Shown here: piece after piece, positions 39,784 through 48,167 of the stretch
Layout: each line of letters opens with the position of its first letter
Numbering within the stretch: position 1 is the first letter of the stretch
NCBI GenBank assembly: GCA_945902075.1
Contig: CAMDMA010000024.1
Location: forward strand, 1 to 51,783
DNA: 51,783 nucleotides
Source of the DNA: Candidatus Kuenenia stuttgartensis
GTDB lineage: Bacteria > Planctomycetota > Phycisphaerae > Phycisphaerales > SM1A02
Direction: 5' to 3'
The notes under the pieces: generated by a model
Told to the model about the DNA's origin: nothing
The model's database searches: none
The model's input: the letters and a program-made list of their open reading frames with translations, nothing else
Position numbers and translations under genes: made by a program

Positions 39784-42219
39784 ATGCGCCCTGCATTCCT
39801 CGTCTTGATCGCTTTCACCGCGGCTCTGACCGCGTCGTCCGCACTCTTTGCGAGCGTCCCCGCGCCCACGGTGAATGACCGCGTGGCGACGATCGATGCA
39901 AACCAGACGGCTTCCGCTGGCGTGCCCATCGGCGAACTCGATCGCGCGCTCGCCTCCGTGCCTTCCGATCAGCGCGCCTCACTCGCGTGGCTCATCAAAC
40001 ATATGCCCGACGCGGACCGCGACACGCTTGACGCGGCCTTTCTCCTTGCCCACGTCGACGGTGCGTACTCCGCGTGGAAGTCAGCGCCATGGAGCGCGAT
40101 GGTTGACGAGGAGACCTTTCGCGATGCGATCCTTCCCTACGCGAGCGTCAGCGAAACGCGTGAACTGTGGCTTCCAACATTGCGTGCGACATGCCTTCCC
40201 CTGATTGTCGGCGCGAAATCGCCGGGCGAGGCTGCCGTGCTCCTCAATCAGAAGCTCTTTCCCGCGGTTCAAGTAAAATACTCAACGAAACGCGCGCGCG
40301 CCGACCAATCGCCGAGCGAGTCGATCGCATCGGGCCTCGCGTCATGCACCGGACTTTCGGTGCTCCTCATCGACGCGTGCCGCTCGGTGGGAGTCCCTGC
40401 ACGATTCGTCGGAGTCCCGATGTGGACCGATGGCAGCGGCAATCACTCGTGGGTTGAAATCTGGGATGGCGCGCAGTGGCGCTACACCGGCGCCGCCGAA
40501 CCATCGGGTGACAAACTCGACGAGGGCTGGTTCGGGGGACGTGCCTCGGGGCAAAACCGAAGCAAGCCCGAACACGCGATCTACGCGGTCACCTGGCGCG
40601 ATACCGGAGTTGAGTTCCCAATGGTGTTTGACGCCTCGCGGCCGCGTGCCAGCGCCGTGGACGTCACCGACCGCTACGCCGGAAAAGCGGCAACGGTCGG
40701 TGAGGGAATGAAGTTGATGCGCGTGACCGTTCGTGATCCGGGGACCAATCTCCGCCTATCGCGCCCGGTTGAAATCCGCGATGCCGCCGGAAAGTCGATT
40801 CTTGCGTCAGGAACCACCAAAGACGAGCGCTTCGACCTCAATGATCACCTCGAACTCGTCGTGCCGATCGTGGGACCACAGTCGTACTGGGTGAATGGCG
40901 CGTCGATCGCGGAAATCAAACTGGTGAAGTCAGGCGACGCAGTCGTCGAGGTGACTCTCACGGCTCCGACCGAAGCAATGTCAGCACCCGGCGCAGTTGG
41001 CGATGAACGCGCAACGACCGACGATGCGCGCGTCGATGCTGTCGAACCGATCCGTGAAATGCAGCTCTTCCTTCGCAAAGGCTCGGTTGCGGAGCTCGTG
41101 GCGCAACCATTCGCGGCGACTCCAATCGATCGGGGCGACGTCGATCGTGTCGCGACAATTCTCAGGAAAGACTACGCCACCGAAGTGCGCAAGTTGCAGA
41201 AGAACGAGTTTGAATCGAAGGTGCTCATCGCAGATGACGGGACCAAAATGCCATTTTGGTACGCGGTTTATGGTGAGAAGCCGAAGTCTGGCCGCAGCCT
41301 TTACATCTCGATGCACGGCGGCGGCGGCGCGCCTGCGCAGGTGAATGACCAACAATGGGAGAACCAGAAGAAGCTCTACAAGCCGACTGAGGGCGTGTAT
41401 GTCGCGCCGCGCGCGCCGACCGATACGTGGAATCTCTGGCACCAAGGACACATCGATACGCTCTTCGCCGAACTCATACGCGACATGATTGTGTTTGAGG
41501 ATGTCGATCCAAACAAGGTTTACTTTATGGGCTACAGCGCTGGTGGCGATGGCGTGTACCAACTCGCGCCGCGCATGGCCGACTCCCTCGCGGCCGCCGC
41601 GATGATGGCCGGACATCCCAATGAGACGCGGCCTGACAGTCTGCGGAATCTCCCTTTCACGCTGCACATGGGTGGCGAGGACAAGGCCTTCACCCGCAAC
41701 GACATCGCGCGCCGCTGGAAGACCATGCTCGCAGAACTGGCCGCGAACGATCCAGGGGGCTACCCCAACGAGGTCGTGATCCACGAAGGCAAGGGACACT
41801 GGATGGATCGCGAGGATGCGGTCGCTGTGCCGTGGATGGCGAAATTCACCCGCGATCTCCGACCCACCAAAATCATCTGGCTTCAAGACGACGTGACCTC
41901 ATCCCGCTTTTATTGGCTTGCAAATCCTGCGCCGAAAGCGGGCCAGCGTGTGGTCGCGACGCGAGATGGCCAGACGGTCACGGTTGATGAAGCGAGCGGC
42001 GTGGACGAGCTTGTGGTGCGCTTTGATGATTCGATGGTGGATCTCTCGAAAGCCGTCACTGTCAAGGCTGGGGCTGCGCTCGGTGGCGGCGTGCTGTTCG
42101 ATGGAATTCTTCCGCGCTCTATTGGTGTCATGGCGAAGACACTTGTTGAACGTGGAGATCCAAGCGGAATCTTCAGTGCGGAGATTCAGGTCAAGATGCC
42201 AACGAAGTCCGGGACATGA
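39784..42219 (+). CDS. Exported transglutaminase-like + esterase fusion protein
   Basis: 811 residues with a signal peptide (1-24). The transglutaminase-like fold (about 130-260) has the thiol Cys188 in 'GLASCTGLSVLL', His221 in 'GNHSWVEIWDG' and an acidic partner near 'TGAAEPSGDKLD'. A beta-rich linker (about 300-405) follows. The alpha/beta hydrolase (about 490-700) has the oxyanion 'SMHGGGG' (His511), nucleophile Ser585 in 'MGYSAGGDG' and His672 in 'GKGHWMD'. The C-terminal 110 residues are a beta-sandwich with 'VDELVVRFDDSMVDLSKAVTV', cut by loops. Both catalytic sets look intact, so it could cleave cross-linked or esterified surface polymers. I do not know a characterised homologue with this full order, though transglutaminase-esterase fusions may be widespread in planctomycetes. 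Confidence 0.8.
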   Translation: MRPAFLVLIAFTAALTASSALFASVPAPTVNDRVATIDANQTASAGVPIGELDRALASVPSDQRASLAWLIKHMPDADRDTLDAAFLLAHVDGAYSAWKSAPWSAMVDEETFRDAILPYASVSETRELWLPTLRATCLPLIVGAKSPGEAAVLLNQKLFPAVQVKYSTKRARADQSPSESIASGLASCTGLSVLLIDACRSVGVPARFVGVPMWTDGSGNHSWVEIWDGAQWRYTGAAEPSGDKLDEGWFGGRASGQNRSKPEHAIYAVTWRDTGVEFPMVFDASRPRASAVDVTDRYAGKAATVGEGMKLMRVTVRDPGTNLRLSRPVEIRDAAGKSILASGTTKDERFDLNDHLELVVPIVGPQSYWVNGASIAEIKLVKSGDAVVEVTLTAPTEAMSAPGAVGDERATTDDARVDAVEPIREMQLFLRKGSVAELVAQPFAATPIDRGDVDRVATILRKDYATEVRKLQKNEFESKVLIADDGTKMPFWYAVYGEKPKSGRSLYISMHGGGGAPAQVNDQQWENQKKLYKPTEGVYVAPRAPTDTWNLWHQGHIDTLFAELIRDMIVFEDVDPNKVYFMGYSAGGDGVYQLAPRMADSLAAAAMMAGHPNETRPDSLRNLPFTLHMGGEDKAFTRNDIARRWKTMLAELAANDPGGYPNEVVIHEGKGHWMDREDAVAVPWMAKFTRDLRPTKIIWLQDDVTSSRFYWLANPAPKAGQRVVATRDGQTVTVDEASGVDELVVRFDDSMVDLSKAVTVKAGAALGGGVLFDGILPRSIGVMAKTLVERGDPSGIFSAEIQVKMPTKSGT

Positions 42220-42234
42220 CCCCGCCGGATCGGC

Positions 42235-42240
42235 TACCCT
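42235..42240 (+). promoter_or_regulatory. Putative -10 box (TACCCT)
   Basis: TACCCT ends seven bases before GTG 42248, one more than usual in the window, and marks the start of the methyltransferase-like gene. Confidence 0.5.
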
Positions 42241-42247
42241 ACGAGCA

Positions 42248-42838
42248 GTGAACTTTCGACTCGTTGCCTCTCGGCTTGTTCTCGGCTCGATCGCTGCGGT
42301 GGCTTGCTTTACTCAACACGCTTGGGCGGAGACTGGCAACGTCGACAAACTGCTTGCGGGGCTCGGCTATGGGCTTCTGATCGCCGGATGCATCGGCCGT
42401 ATCTGGTGCGCGGTCTACATCGCCGGCCGCAAGAACCTCGACCTTGTCGATAAAGGCCCATTCTCGATCACGCGTAACCCACTGTACTTTTTCAGCTTCC
42501 TCGCCTTCATTGGGGCAGGTTTGTCCTTCGAATCGCTCACCATCGCCGCCGCCTTCGGTGCGGCCTTCTTCGCGACACACTGGCGCACGATCCACCTTGA
42601 AGAGCGCAATCTCCACAAGATTTTCGGCGCGGTGTACGACGAGTACATGAAGCGTGTGCCGCGCTTTTTCCCGAAGCCACGCCTCTACGCAGGGTCCGAA
42701 TTTGTGACGGTCAACTCTCGCGTTTTTACGCGCACGATGCTCGAAGCCGGGCTGATTCCACTCGTTTACCTCGGCGCTCAGGCGATTGAGGTTGGCCATG
42801 AGCAGGGCATTCTGCCGACGCTCCTCCGGCTGTATTGA
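42248..42838 (+). CDS. Isoprenylcysteine carboxyl methyltransferase family protein
   Basis: 196 residues from GTG 42248; the frame is open further upstream only inside the previous gene. Three to five membrane helices are visible. The catalytic region has 'DKGPFSITRNPLYFFSFLAFIG', broken for length, 'RTIHLEERNLHKIFG' and 'YDEYMKRVPRFFP', the R-N-P-x-Y and E-E-x-x-L...F-G-x-x-Y-x-x-Y signatures of the ICMT/PEMT-like family. Eukaryotic ICMT methylates prenylated cysteines; bacterial members methylate small lipids or are uncharacterised. It lies between the fusion esterase and the convergent DUF442 gene, nine bases apart at the 3' end. Confidence 0.88.
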   Translation: MNFRLVASRLVLGSIAAVACFTQHAWAETGNVDKLLAGLGYGLLIAGCIGRIWCAVYIAGRKNLDLVDKGPFSITRNPLYFFSFLAFIGAGLSFESLTIAAAFGAAFFATHWRTIHLEERNLHKIFGAVYDEYMKRVPRFFPKPRLYAGSEFVTVNSRVFTRTMLEAGLIPLVYLGAQAIEVGHEQGILPTLLRLY

Positions 42839-42846
42839 GTGCCACT

Positions 42847-43575
42847 TCAATTCTTGCCAGAGACGGGTCGCGAAGAGCCTGCGGGCTGTGACGGCGTCGT
42901 GGCCTTTGCTTCACGCGCTCCCTCTACAAATTGCAGCGTCGCGTCGGTCATCGGGCCGGGTCGTAGGCCAGCGGCGCGCGCGTGCGCGAGTGCGTCTTCC
43001 GTCGACAACCCCTGCTTCCGTGCGAGATAGCTGCCCCACACCATGCCACAAGTCGACGCCGAGCCGCAGTGCATGAGTGTGGGACCAGTCCCTTCGTCGA
43101 CTGACCGCGCAAAGGCATCGATGTACGCATCGGTGAGCGTCTCGGCGTTGACCGGCATCTCGATGAGCTCGATACCGAGTTGCTTCGCGACAAGCCGCGG
43201 GTCGTAGCCGCGCGCGGCAATGACCTCTTCCGCGCTCTTCAGTGCGATGATTCGCTTGACCCCACGCGCCGCGAGCGTGCGCAACCCGGCCTCGGTCGGC
43301 CAGCCCGCAAAGTACATCGCTCCGTTGGAGGAGATGTTGTTGAACTCGCTGACGAGTGTTGGGTCCGCAATCGGCTGTGCGAGGAGGGGCGCGCTTCGCT
43401 CAAGGACCGGAGTGGCGGCCGCGGTCGGCACGAGTGCCATATTCGACGGCTCAATGAGCTCGGCGCGCGGTGCGGGCTGCTTCTGCGGCGAGCATCCGGC
43501 AAACAGGGCGAGAAACGCCGCAGCGTTGACGGTTGCGGCGAAAATTGGAAACGTGGCGCGGGTTGGAAGCGGCAT
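42847..43575 (-). CDS. DUF442-like protein-tyrosine-phosphatase fold lipoprotein, catalytic Arg missing
   Basis: 242 residues. The N-terminal hydrophobic segment ends in 'FLALFAGC', a plausible though imperfect lipobox with Cys28. The phosphatase-fold domain (about 75-225) reads 'MYFAGWPTEAGLRTLAARGVKRII' over its first strand-helix-strand, 'ELIEMPVNAETLTDAYIDAF', and the P-loop 'LMHCGSASTCGMVWG' with Cys170. DUF442 relatives have H-C-x(4-5)-R; here no Arg follows the Cys, Thr-Cys taking its place. The protein may bind phosphorylated or other ligands without hydrolysis, or use a changed mechanism. It converges with the methyltransferase-like gene. Confidence 0.78.
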   Translation of the reverse strand: MPLPTRATFPIFAATVNAAAFLALFAGCSPQKQPAPRAELIEPSNMALVPTAAATPVLERSAPLLAQPIADPTLVSEFNNISSNGAMYFAGWPTEAGLRTLAARGVKRIIALKSAEEVIAARGYDPRLVAKQLGIELIEMPVNAETLTDAYIDAFARSVDEGTGPTLMHCGSASTCGMVWGSYLARKQGLSTEDALAHARAAGLRPGPMTDATLQFVEGAREAKATTPSQPAGSSRPVSGKN

Positions 43576-44116
43576 ATTCGTTACATCGGCTCGAACTGTT
43601 CATAAATCTTCAATGGAACGATCCGCGAGGAGTCCAGATGTCGAGATAGCGCTCACTCTTGCCAGTTTCCGGTAGGCAGGTCTCCGAGAAACATCGTCCA
43701 CGCACGACCGTCTCCAAATGATGGAAGTCACCTGTGCGGCAGCCAGAGGAGAGTTTCAACCGCTCTGATTTCCCAGAGCTCTGGCAGTGCCGATCGCTCG
43801 TGTTTCCTCGGTGCCCACGAGTCACCGTTGATTTGCGACGAACCCTCCTCTCCTCCCCCGTCCGTCCGTCGCCGTGGTTCGTACGCTCGGTCGGATCGCG
43901 CGCCGACGGCGATGATTCGAACTCAGCTTTCGACCTACAAAGTGCCTCACGAATGGCGTTGCGGTCAGACCGCGAAAGCCAGAGATTGCGACGCCTCAAG
44001 CGCCACGATTTCGCATTCCGTTCGCAAGCTGTACGAGTGGCTTCTTTGAAACCTCTTGGCTTACGACTGTTCGCCCGGCACACACGACAGAACGCCTTGA
44101 TCTATTCTTGCCGCCC
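43576..44116. other. Gene-free gap before the fucose-type cluster
   Basis: The 541 bases carry frames on both strands (for example 43734-44120 plus, 43610-44083 minus) that are Arg/Ser-rich with no recognisable fold, and I do not call them. Composition is less GC-biased than in genes and third-position GC is not raised. A TATTCT at 44103-44108 ends eight bases before the GTG at 44117 and may be its -10 box. The region may be a decayed gene. Confidence 0.45.
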
Positions 44117-45196
44117 GTGAACAAGCCTCGCTCCGACGAACCGACGAAACTCACGCCGCAAGCGCGACCTGTATTCGTCTTGGGCGCCGGTGCGATCGTG
44201 CGTGACGCACAGCTTCCGGCGTACCGTCGCGACGGCGTGCCCATCGGCGGTTTCTTTGACCTGCATCACGACCGCGCCGTAGCCCTCGCGGCGACTTTTC
44301 CAGGCGCGGAAGCATTTGCAACGCGCGACGCGCTCATCGTGCGGTGCAGCGCGGTGAACGGCATCTATGACCTCGCTCTCCCTCCGCAGGCGTTGACCGA
44401 GACGCTCACCGCGTTGCCGCGAGGGGCAACCGTGCTTGTGCAGAAGCCCTTCGGCAGCACGCTCAATGACGCCACTGCACTCCTTCAACTCGCAGACGCG
44501 CGCGGAATCCGTGGCGCTGTGAACTTTCAACTCCGATTCGCACCCGCGATCGTTGCGCTCCGCGCGTTGATCGCGGAGGGCGTACTCGGCGAGATCGTCG
44601 ACTTCGAGATACGCATCGTCTGCCGCATGCCCTGGAACACGTGGCCGTTTCTTGAAGGTATGCCGCGGATGGAGATTTTGATGCACTCCATCCACTACCT
44701 CGATCTCGCGCGGGCGATCCTTGGCGAACCGGAGCGCGTTTGGTCCGCTGCCTTTGGGCACACAGCGGATGCGCAACTCGCTGAAACCCGCTCGACAACC
44801 GTGCTTGGATTCCGCGGCGGTCAACGCGCGGTCCTCTCGACCTACCACCACCATGACGCACCACCGAAGCATGACGCCTCGCACCTCCGCATCGAGGGCA
44901 CCCTTGGCACCGCAGTCGCGCGACTCGGTGTGAACCTTGACTATCCGCGCGGCCGAACCGATACGCTCGAAGTGTCGACGCATGGTGGTGCCTGGCGTTC
45001 GATCGAGTTGTCAGGTAGCTGGTTTCCCGACGCGTTCGGCGGCCCGATGCGTGAGCTTCAACAGCTTGCGAGAGATCCAACCTTCTCACCGCAGTCGAAC
45101 TTCGCAGACGCCTGGCGCACCATGGCCCTTGTTGAAGCGTGCTACGCGAGTGCTGCGAAAGGCGAGCGCGTTCCCACCACTCCGCTCGAGAACTAA
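44117..45196 (+). CDS. Gfo/Idh/MocA family oxidoreductase
   Basis: 359 residues from GTG 44117. The N-terminal Rossmann fold has 'VFVLGAGAIVRDAQLPAY' and the catalytic loop 'VLVQKPFGSTL', where the usual Glu of E-K-P is Gln. The C-terminal beta-sheet domain has 'GAVNFQLRFAPAIVALR', 'MHSIHYLDLARAILGEP' and 'RIEGTLGTAVARLG'. The family oxidises or reduces sugars and sugar derivatives with NAD(P). It opens the plus-strand cluster with L-fuconate dehydratase, whose start is four bases from its stop, so a sugar dehydrogenase step in the same pathway is likely. L-fucose or a related 6-deoxy sugar is a candidate substrate. Confidence 0.85.
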   Translation: MNKPRSDEPTKLTPQARPVFVLGAGAIVRDAQLPAYRRDGVPIGGFFDLHHDRAVALAATFPGAEAFATRDALIVRCSAVNGIYDLALPPQALTETLTALPRGATVLVQKPFGSTLNDATALLQLADARGIRGAVNFQLRFAPAIVALRALIAEGVLGEIVDFEIRIVCRMPWNTWPFLEGMPRMEILMHSIHYLDLARAILGEPERVWSAAFGHTADAQLAETRSTTVLGFRGGQRAVLSTYHHHDAPPKHDASHLRIEGTLGTAVARLGVNLDYPRGRTDTLEVSTHGGAWRSIELSGSWFPDAFGGPMRELQQLARDPTFSPQSNFADAWRTMALVEACYASAAKGERVPTTPLEN

Positions 45197-45200
45197 CCCA

Positions 45201-46523
45201 ATGCCAGACACCACCATCATCCGCGCGGAGATCGTTGATCTTCGCTTTCCAACCTCCGAGGATCATCATGGCTCGGATGCGGTTCATGTTGATCCCGACT
45301 ACTCCGCTGCCTATGTCGTACTGCACACGGACGGTACACACAATGGTCACGGGCTGACTTTCACCATTGGTCGCGGCAACGAGATCGTCTGCCAAGCGAT
45401 CGAATCGCTGTCGACACTCGTGGTCGGCCGAACACTCGCCGATATCGCCCATGACCGCCGCGCGTTCTGGCGCAGCCTCGCGCAGGACTCGCAATTTCGT
45501 TGGCTTGGCCCTGAGAAAGGTGTGATGCAACTCGCGCTCGCTGCGATCATCAACGCAGTGTGGGACCTCGAGGCACGCGAGTCGGGCAAACCATTGTGGA
45601 GACTTCTCGCCGACATGCCGGCGGAGGAACTTGTCGCGGCCACCGACCTGCATGGAATCCGTGATGCTGTCGACGAAGCGTCGATGCTTGCGATGCTCAA
45701 AAACAACGATTCTTCCCGCGCGGAGCGTATCGCGCGCGTCGAACGCGAGGGATTCCCCGCGTACACCACCAGCTGCGGTTGGATCGGATATTCGGACGAC
45801 ACCGTGCGCGCGCGCTGCCGCGAGGCGATCCGTGAGGGCTTCAATCACTTCAAGATGAAGATCGGCCAGTCAATCGATGACGATGTTCGCCGCGCGCGCA
45901 TCATCCGCGAAGAAATTGGACCGCAACGCGTTTTGATGGTTGATGCAAATCAACGCTTCGATGTGCAGCAAGCGATCCAATGGATCAAACCGCTCGCACA
46001 ATTCGATCTTTGGTGGTTCGAGGAGCCGGTGTCCCCTGATGATGTCCTCGGCCATGCAGAGATCGCGCGAGCGATTGCGCCGATCCAAGTGGCCACCGGT
46101 GAACAGTGCCAAAATCGTGTGATGTTTAAGCAGTTTCTTGCCTCGGGTGGCATGCAGATTTGTCAACTCGACTCATGCCGAGTTGGTGGCGTCAATGACA
46201 ACCTCGCCATCATGGCACTTGCTCGTCGATACGGCGTTCCAGTGTGCCCTCACGCCGGTGGTGTTGGACTCTGCGAACTCGTCGCGCACCTCATCATGGT
46301 TGATTACATTCGCTTTAACCCATCGATGGATGGCCGCGTCTGCGAGTTCGTCGACCATCTGCACGAACATTTTGTCGATCCCTGCATCGTGCGAAATGGG
46401 CATTACCTTGCACCGGAGAAACCTGGATATTCCTGCGAAATCAAGCGCGAATCGCTGCGAGCATTCGCCTTCCCCAACGGCCCCGAGTGGGTCAAACGAC
46501 AACCAAACGGAGCAGCGCGATGA
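45201..46523 (+). CDS. L-fuconate dehydratase (enolase superfamily)
   Basis: 440 residues from ATG 45201. The enzyme removes water from L-fuconate to give 2-keto-3-deoxy-L-fuconate, a Mg2+-dependent step in the oxidative L-fucose pathway. The N-terminal cap shows 'GSDAVHVDPDYSAAYVVL' and 'LGPEKGVMQLALAAI'. The barrel has 'FPAYTTSCGWIGYSDDT', the base Lys pair in 'FKMKIGQ', metal ligands in 'VDANQRFD', 'WFEEPVSPDD' and 'ATGEQCQNR', and the acid/base His in 'VCPHAGGVGLCELV'. The match to this subgroup, which includes human ENOSF1, runs along the whole length. Its last bases overlap the next start (ATGA). Confidence 0.95.
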   Translation: MPDTTIIRAEIVDLRFPTSEDHHGSDAVHVDPDYSAAYVVLHTDGTHNGHGLTFTIGRGNEIVCQAIESLSTLVVGRTLADIAHDRRAFWRSLAQDSQFRWLGPEKGVMQLALAAIINAVWDLEARESGKPLWRLLADMPAEELVAATDLHGIRDAVDEASMLAMLKNNDSSRAERIARVEREGFPAYTTSCGWIGYSDDTVRARCREAIREGFNHFKMKIGQSIDDDVRRARIIREEIGPQRVLMVDANQRFDVQQAIQWIKPLAQFDLWWFEEPVSPDDVLGHAEIARAIAPIQVATGEQCQNRVMFKQFLASGGMQICQLDSCRVGGVNDNLAIMALARRYGVPVCPHAGGVGLCELVAHLIMVDYIRFNPSMDGRVCEFVDHLHEHFVDPCIVRNGHYLAPEKPGYSCEIKRESLRAFAFPNGPEWVKRQPNGAAR

Positions 46524-47263
46524 GTGGACGACTCAATGGCAAGCGTGCATTTGTGACGGCAGCGGCGGCTGGAATCGGCCGCGCATGTGCGGTTCATTTT
46601 GCACGCGAGGGCGCGGAAGTAATCGCCACCGATATCGATGCAGATAGCCTCGCATTGCTTGCCGCCGAAAGCCCACGCATCACCGTGCGCACGCTTGACG
46701 CCCGCGATTTTGCCGCGATTCGAACTGCTGCCGTCGAGGCAGGTGCGATTGACATCTTGCTCAACGCCGCCGGATTCGTTCATCAAGGAACGCTCCTCGA
46801 GTGTGATGAGAAGTCGTGGGATTTCTCGTTTGATCTCAATGTGAAGAGCGTGTACCGCATGCTGCATGCATTTCTGCCCGGAATGATTGAGCGCAAACGC
46901 GGAAGCATTGTGTCGATTGCGAGTGTCGCGAGTTCGATTCGCGGAGTGCCCAACCGCGCGGCATACAGCGCGACGAAGGCGGCTCTCATCGGTCTCACCA
47001 AAGCGGTTGCTGCCGATACCGTTGCGCACGGCGTTCGCGTGAACGCGATCTGTCCGGGCACGGTCGAAACACCGTCGCTTGCCGGACGCATCAATCAAAA
47101 CGCCGACCCGGACGCCGCACGCGCAGCATTCATCGCGCGCCAGCCGATGGGTCGCCTCGGAACGGCCGATGAAATCGCGCGGCTTGCGGTTTATCTCGCA
47201 AGCGATGAGGCGAGCTACACCACCGGCGCGATTCATGTGATCGATGGTGGCTGGACCATGTGA
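46520..47263 (+). CDS. SDR dehydrogenase, 2-keto-3-deoxy-L-fuconate dehydrogenase type
   Basis: 247 residues from ATG 46520, overlapping the dehydratase stop by 4 bp. A classical short-chain dehydrogenase: the coenzyme loop is 'VTAAAAGIGRACAVHF' (Ala-rich variant of T-G-x-x-x-G-I-G, as in the human BDH2 type), Asp in 'ATDID' suggests NAD+, 'NAAGFVHQG' is the NAAG motif and Ser/Tyr/Lys appear in 'SIASVASS' and 'YSATKAALIGL'. 'CPGTVETPSL' completes the set. Members of this branch oxidise the 4-hydroxyl of 2-keto-3-deoxy-L-fuconate, which fits the coupled dehydratase. It converges on the lactonase gene with a 3-base gap. Confidence 0.93.
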   Translation: MSGRLNGKRAFVTAAAAGIGRACAVHFAREGAEVIATDIDADSLALLAAESPRITVRTLDARDFAAIRTAAVEAGAIDILLNAAGFVHQGTLLECDEKSWDFSFDLNVKSVYRMLHAFLPGMIERKRGSIVSIASVASSIRGVPNRAAYSATKAALIGLTKAVAADTVAHGVRVNAICPGTVETPSLAGRINQNADPDAARAAFIARQPMGRLGTADEIARLAVYLASDEASYTTGAIHVIDGGWTM

Positions 47264-47266
47264 GCG

Positions 47267-48133
47267 TCAGAATCGGTAGATTCGCAGCGCATTTTCCATC
47301 AAAACCGCCCGACGCTCGTCGGCGGACCACGCCGTTGCGATCTCGTTCGTCACGCGGATCCACTGCGTGAGTCGCGTGGTCGCGAAGCAGACTGGCCAAT
47401 TCGAACCCCACATCACACGCGTCGGACCGAAGCACTCGAGACACCACTCGACCCACGGTCGAGCTTCGTCCGCGGAGAGCGCACGCCCCGCGTTTTCAAA
47501 CATCGCCGACCACTTCACAGAGACATTATCGCATGCAGCAACGCGTGCCACGAGTCGCTGCCACTCCAGACGCTCCGGACTCAACCAACCCGCGCGCAGT
47601 GGTGGATTTCCAAGATGGTCGAGGATAATCATGGCATCGGGTGCGGAACGCGCACTGTGTTCAACAAGTGCGAGGTCCGACCAACGCGTGCAAAAATCAA
47701 AGGAAAATCCGTGCGAACCCAGCACGCGTAGATCAGCGAGAAATCGCGTGGTGCCAAATGGCACATCTCTTGCATGGAAGACGCGCCTCGCGCCCCGAAC
47801 TTCAGTGATCTCTGCGACCGCATCGAGTTGTGCTGCAAAATCGGCGGCGCCTAGATCGACGGCGGCAACGATCGCAAAACGCCGCCCCTCCGCGCGTGCC
47901 GATGCCGCAAGGCTCTGCGCTTCCCGCGCAGAATCGCTTGGCGCCATGTCCGCCTCGACGAGTACGACCGGACCACCGGTGCCCCCTTCCGACGCTACGC
48001 GGGACAGATTGAACGATCCAGCAAAATGTGGCGCCTGCGTGAACCACGGCGCCCGCAACTCCGCCGCGTCCCACACGTGAAGGTGCGCGTCGGACCAAGT
48101 CATGTGATCGAAAACAGCGTCAGCGTTCGCCAT
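47267..48133 (-). CDS. Amidohydrolase-2 family lactonase, probable L-fucono-1,5-lactonase
   Basis: 288 residues. A TIM-barrel hydrolase of the COG3618 group that opens sugar lactones. The HxH site is in 'SDAHLHVWDAAELRAPWF' (about 14-31), with 'FHARDVPFG', His in 'IILDHLGNPPLR' and 'VSVKWSAMFE' later. The usual metal/base Asp of 'GSDWP' is replaced by Asn in 'VMWGSNWPVCF', which weakens the assignment or indicates a metal-free mechanism. In fucose pathways this enzyme hydrolyses the product of fucose dehydrogenase. It lies divergent from the aldo/keto reductase gene across only 34 bp, with opposite -10-like boxes in between. Confidence 0.85.
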   Translation of the reverse strand: MANADAVFDHMTWSDAHLHVWDAAELRAPWFTQAPHFAGSFNLSRVASEGGTGGPVVLVEADMAPSDSAREAQSLAASARAEGRRFAIVAAVDLGAADFAAQLDAVAEITEVRGARRVFHARDVPFGTTRFLADLRVLGSHGFSFDFCTRWSDLALVEHSARSAPDAMIILDHLGNPPLRAGWLSPERLEWQRLVARVAACDNVSVKWSAMFENAGRALSADEARPWVEWCLECFGPTRVMWGSNWPVCFATTRLTQWIRVTNEIATAWSADERRAVLMENALRIYRF

Positions 48134-48139
48134 CGCTGC

Positions 48140-48145
48140 AGCCTA
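48140..48145 (-). promoter_or_regulatory. Putative -10 box (TAGGCT), leaderless geometry
   Basis: On the minus strand TAGGCT ends six bases before ATG 48133 of the lactonase. It lies ten bases from the opposite box at 48156-48161. Confidence 0.5.
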
Positions 48146-48155
48146 CCCGGCCCGC

Positions 48156-48161
48156 TACCCT
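48156..48161 (+). promoter_or_regulatory. Putative -10 box (TACCCT), leaderless geometry
   Basis: TACCCT ends six bases before ATG 48168 of the aldo/keto reductase. Its -35 region would fall inside the lactonase coding sequence. Confidence 0.55.
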
Positions 48162-48167
48162 GCGCGC

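Noticed and set aside
41918-42247. Upstream part of the methyltransferase-like frame
   Set aside because: It lies within the esterase-fusion gene, is Arg/Ser-rich and has no family similarity; the real start is GTG 42248 with a promoter box.
43905-43930. tRNA T-loop-like string (GATTCGAACTC, minus-strand reading)
   Set aside because: The flanking bases do not form a T stem, and no acceptor or anticodon arm can be built around it.
43734-44120. Possible 128-residue protein in the gap before the fucose-type cluster
   Set aside because: No start signal, no recognisable pattern, and an equally long frame on the other strand.
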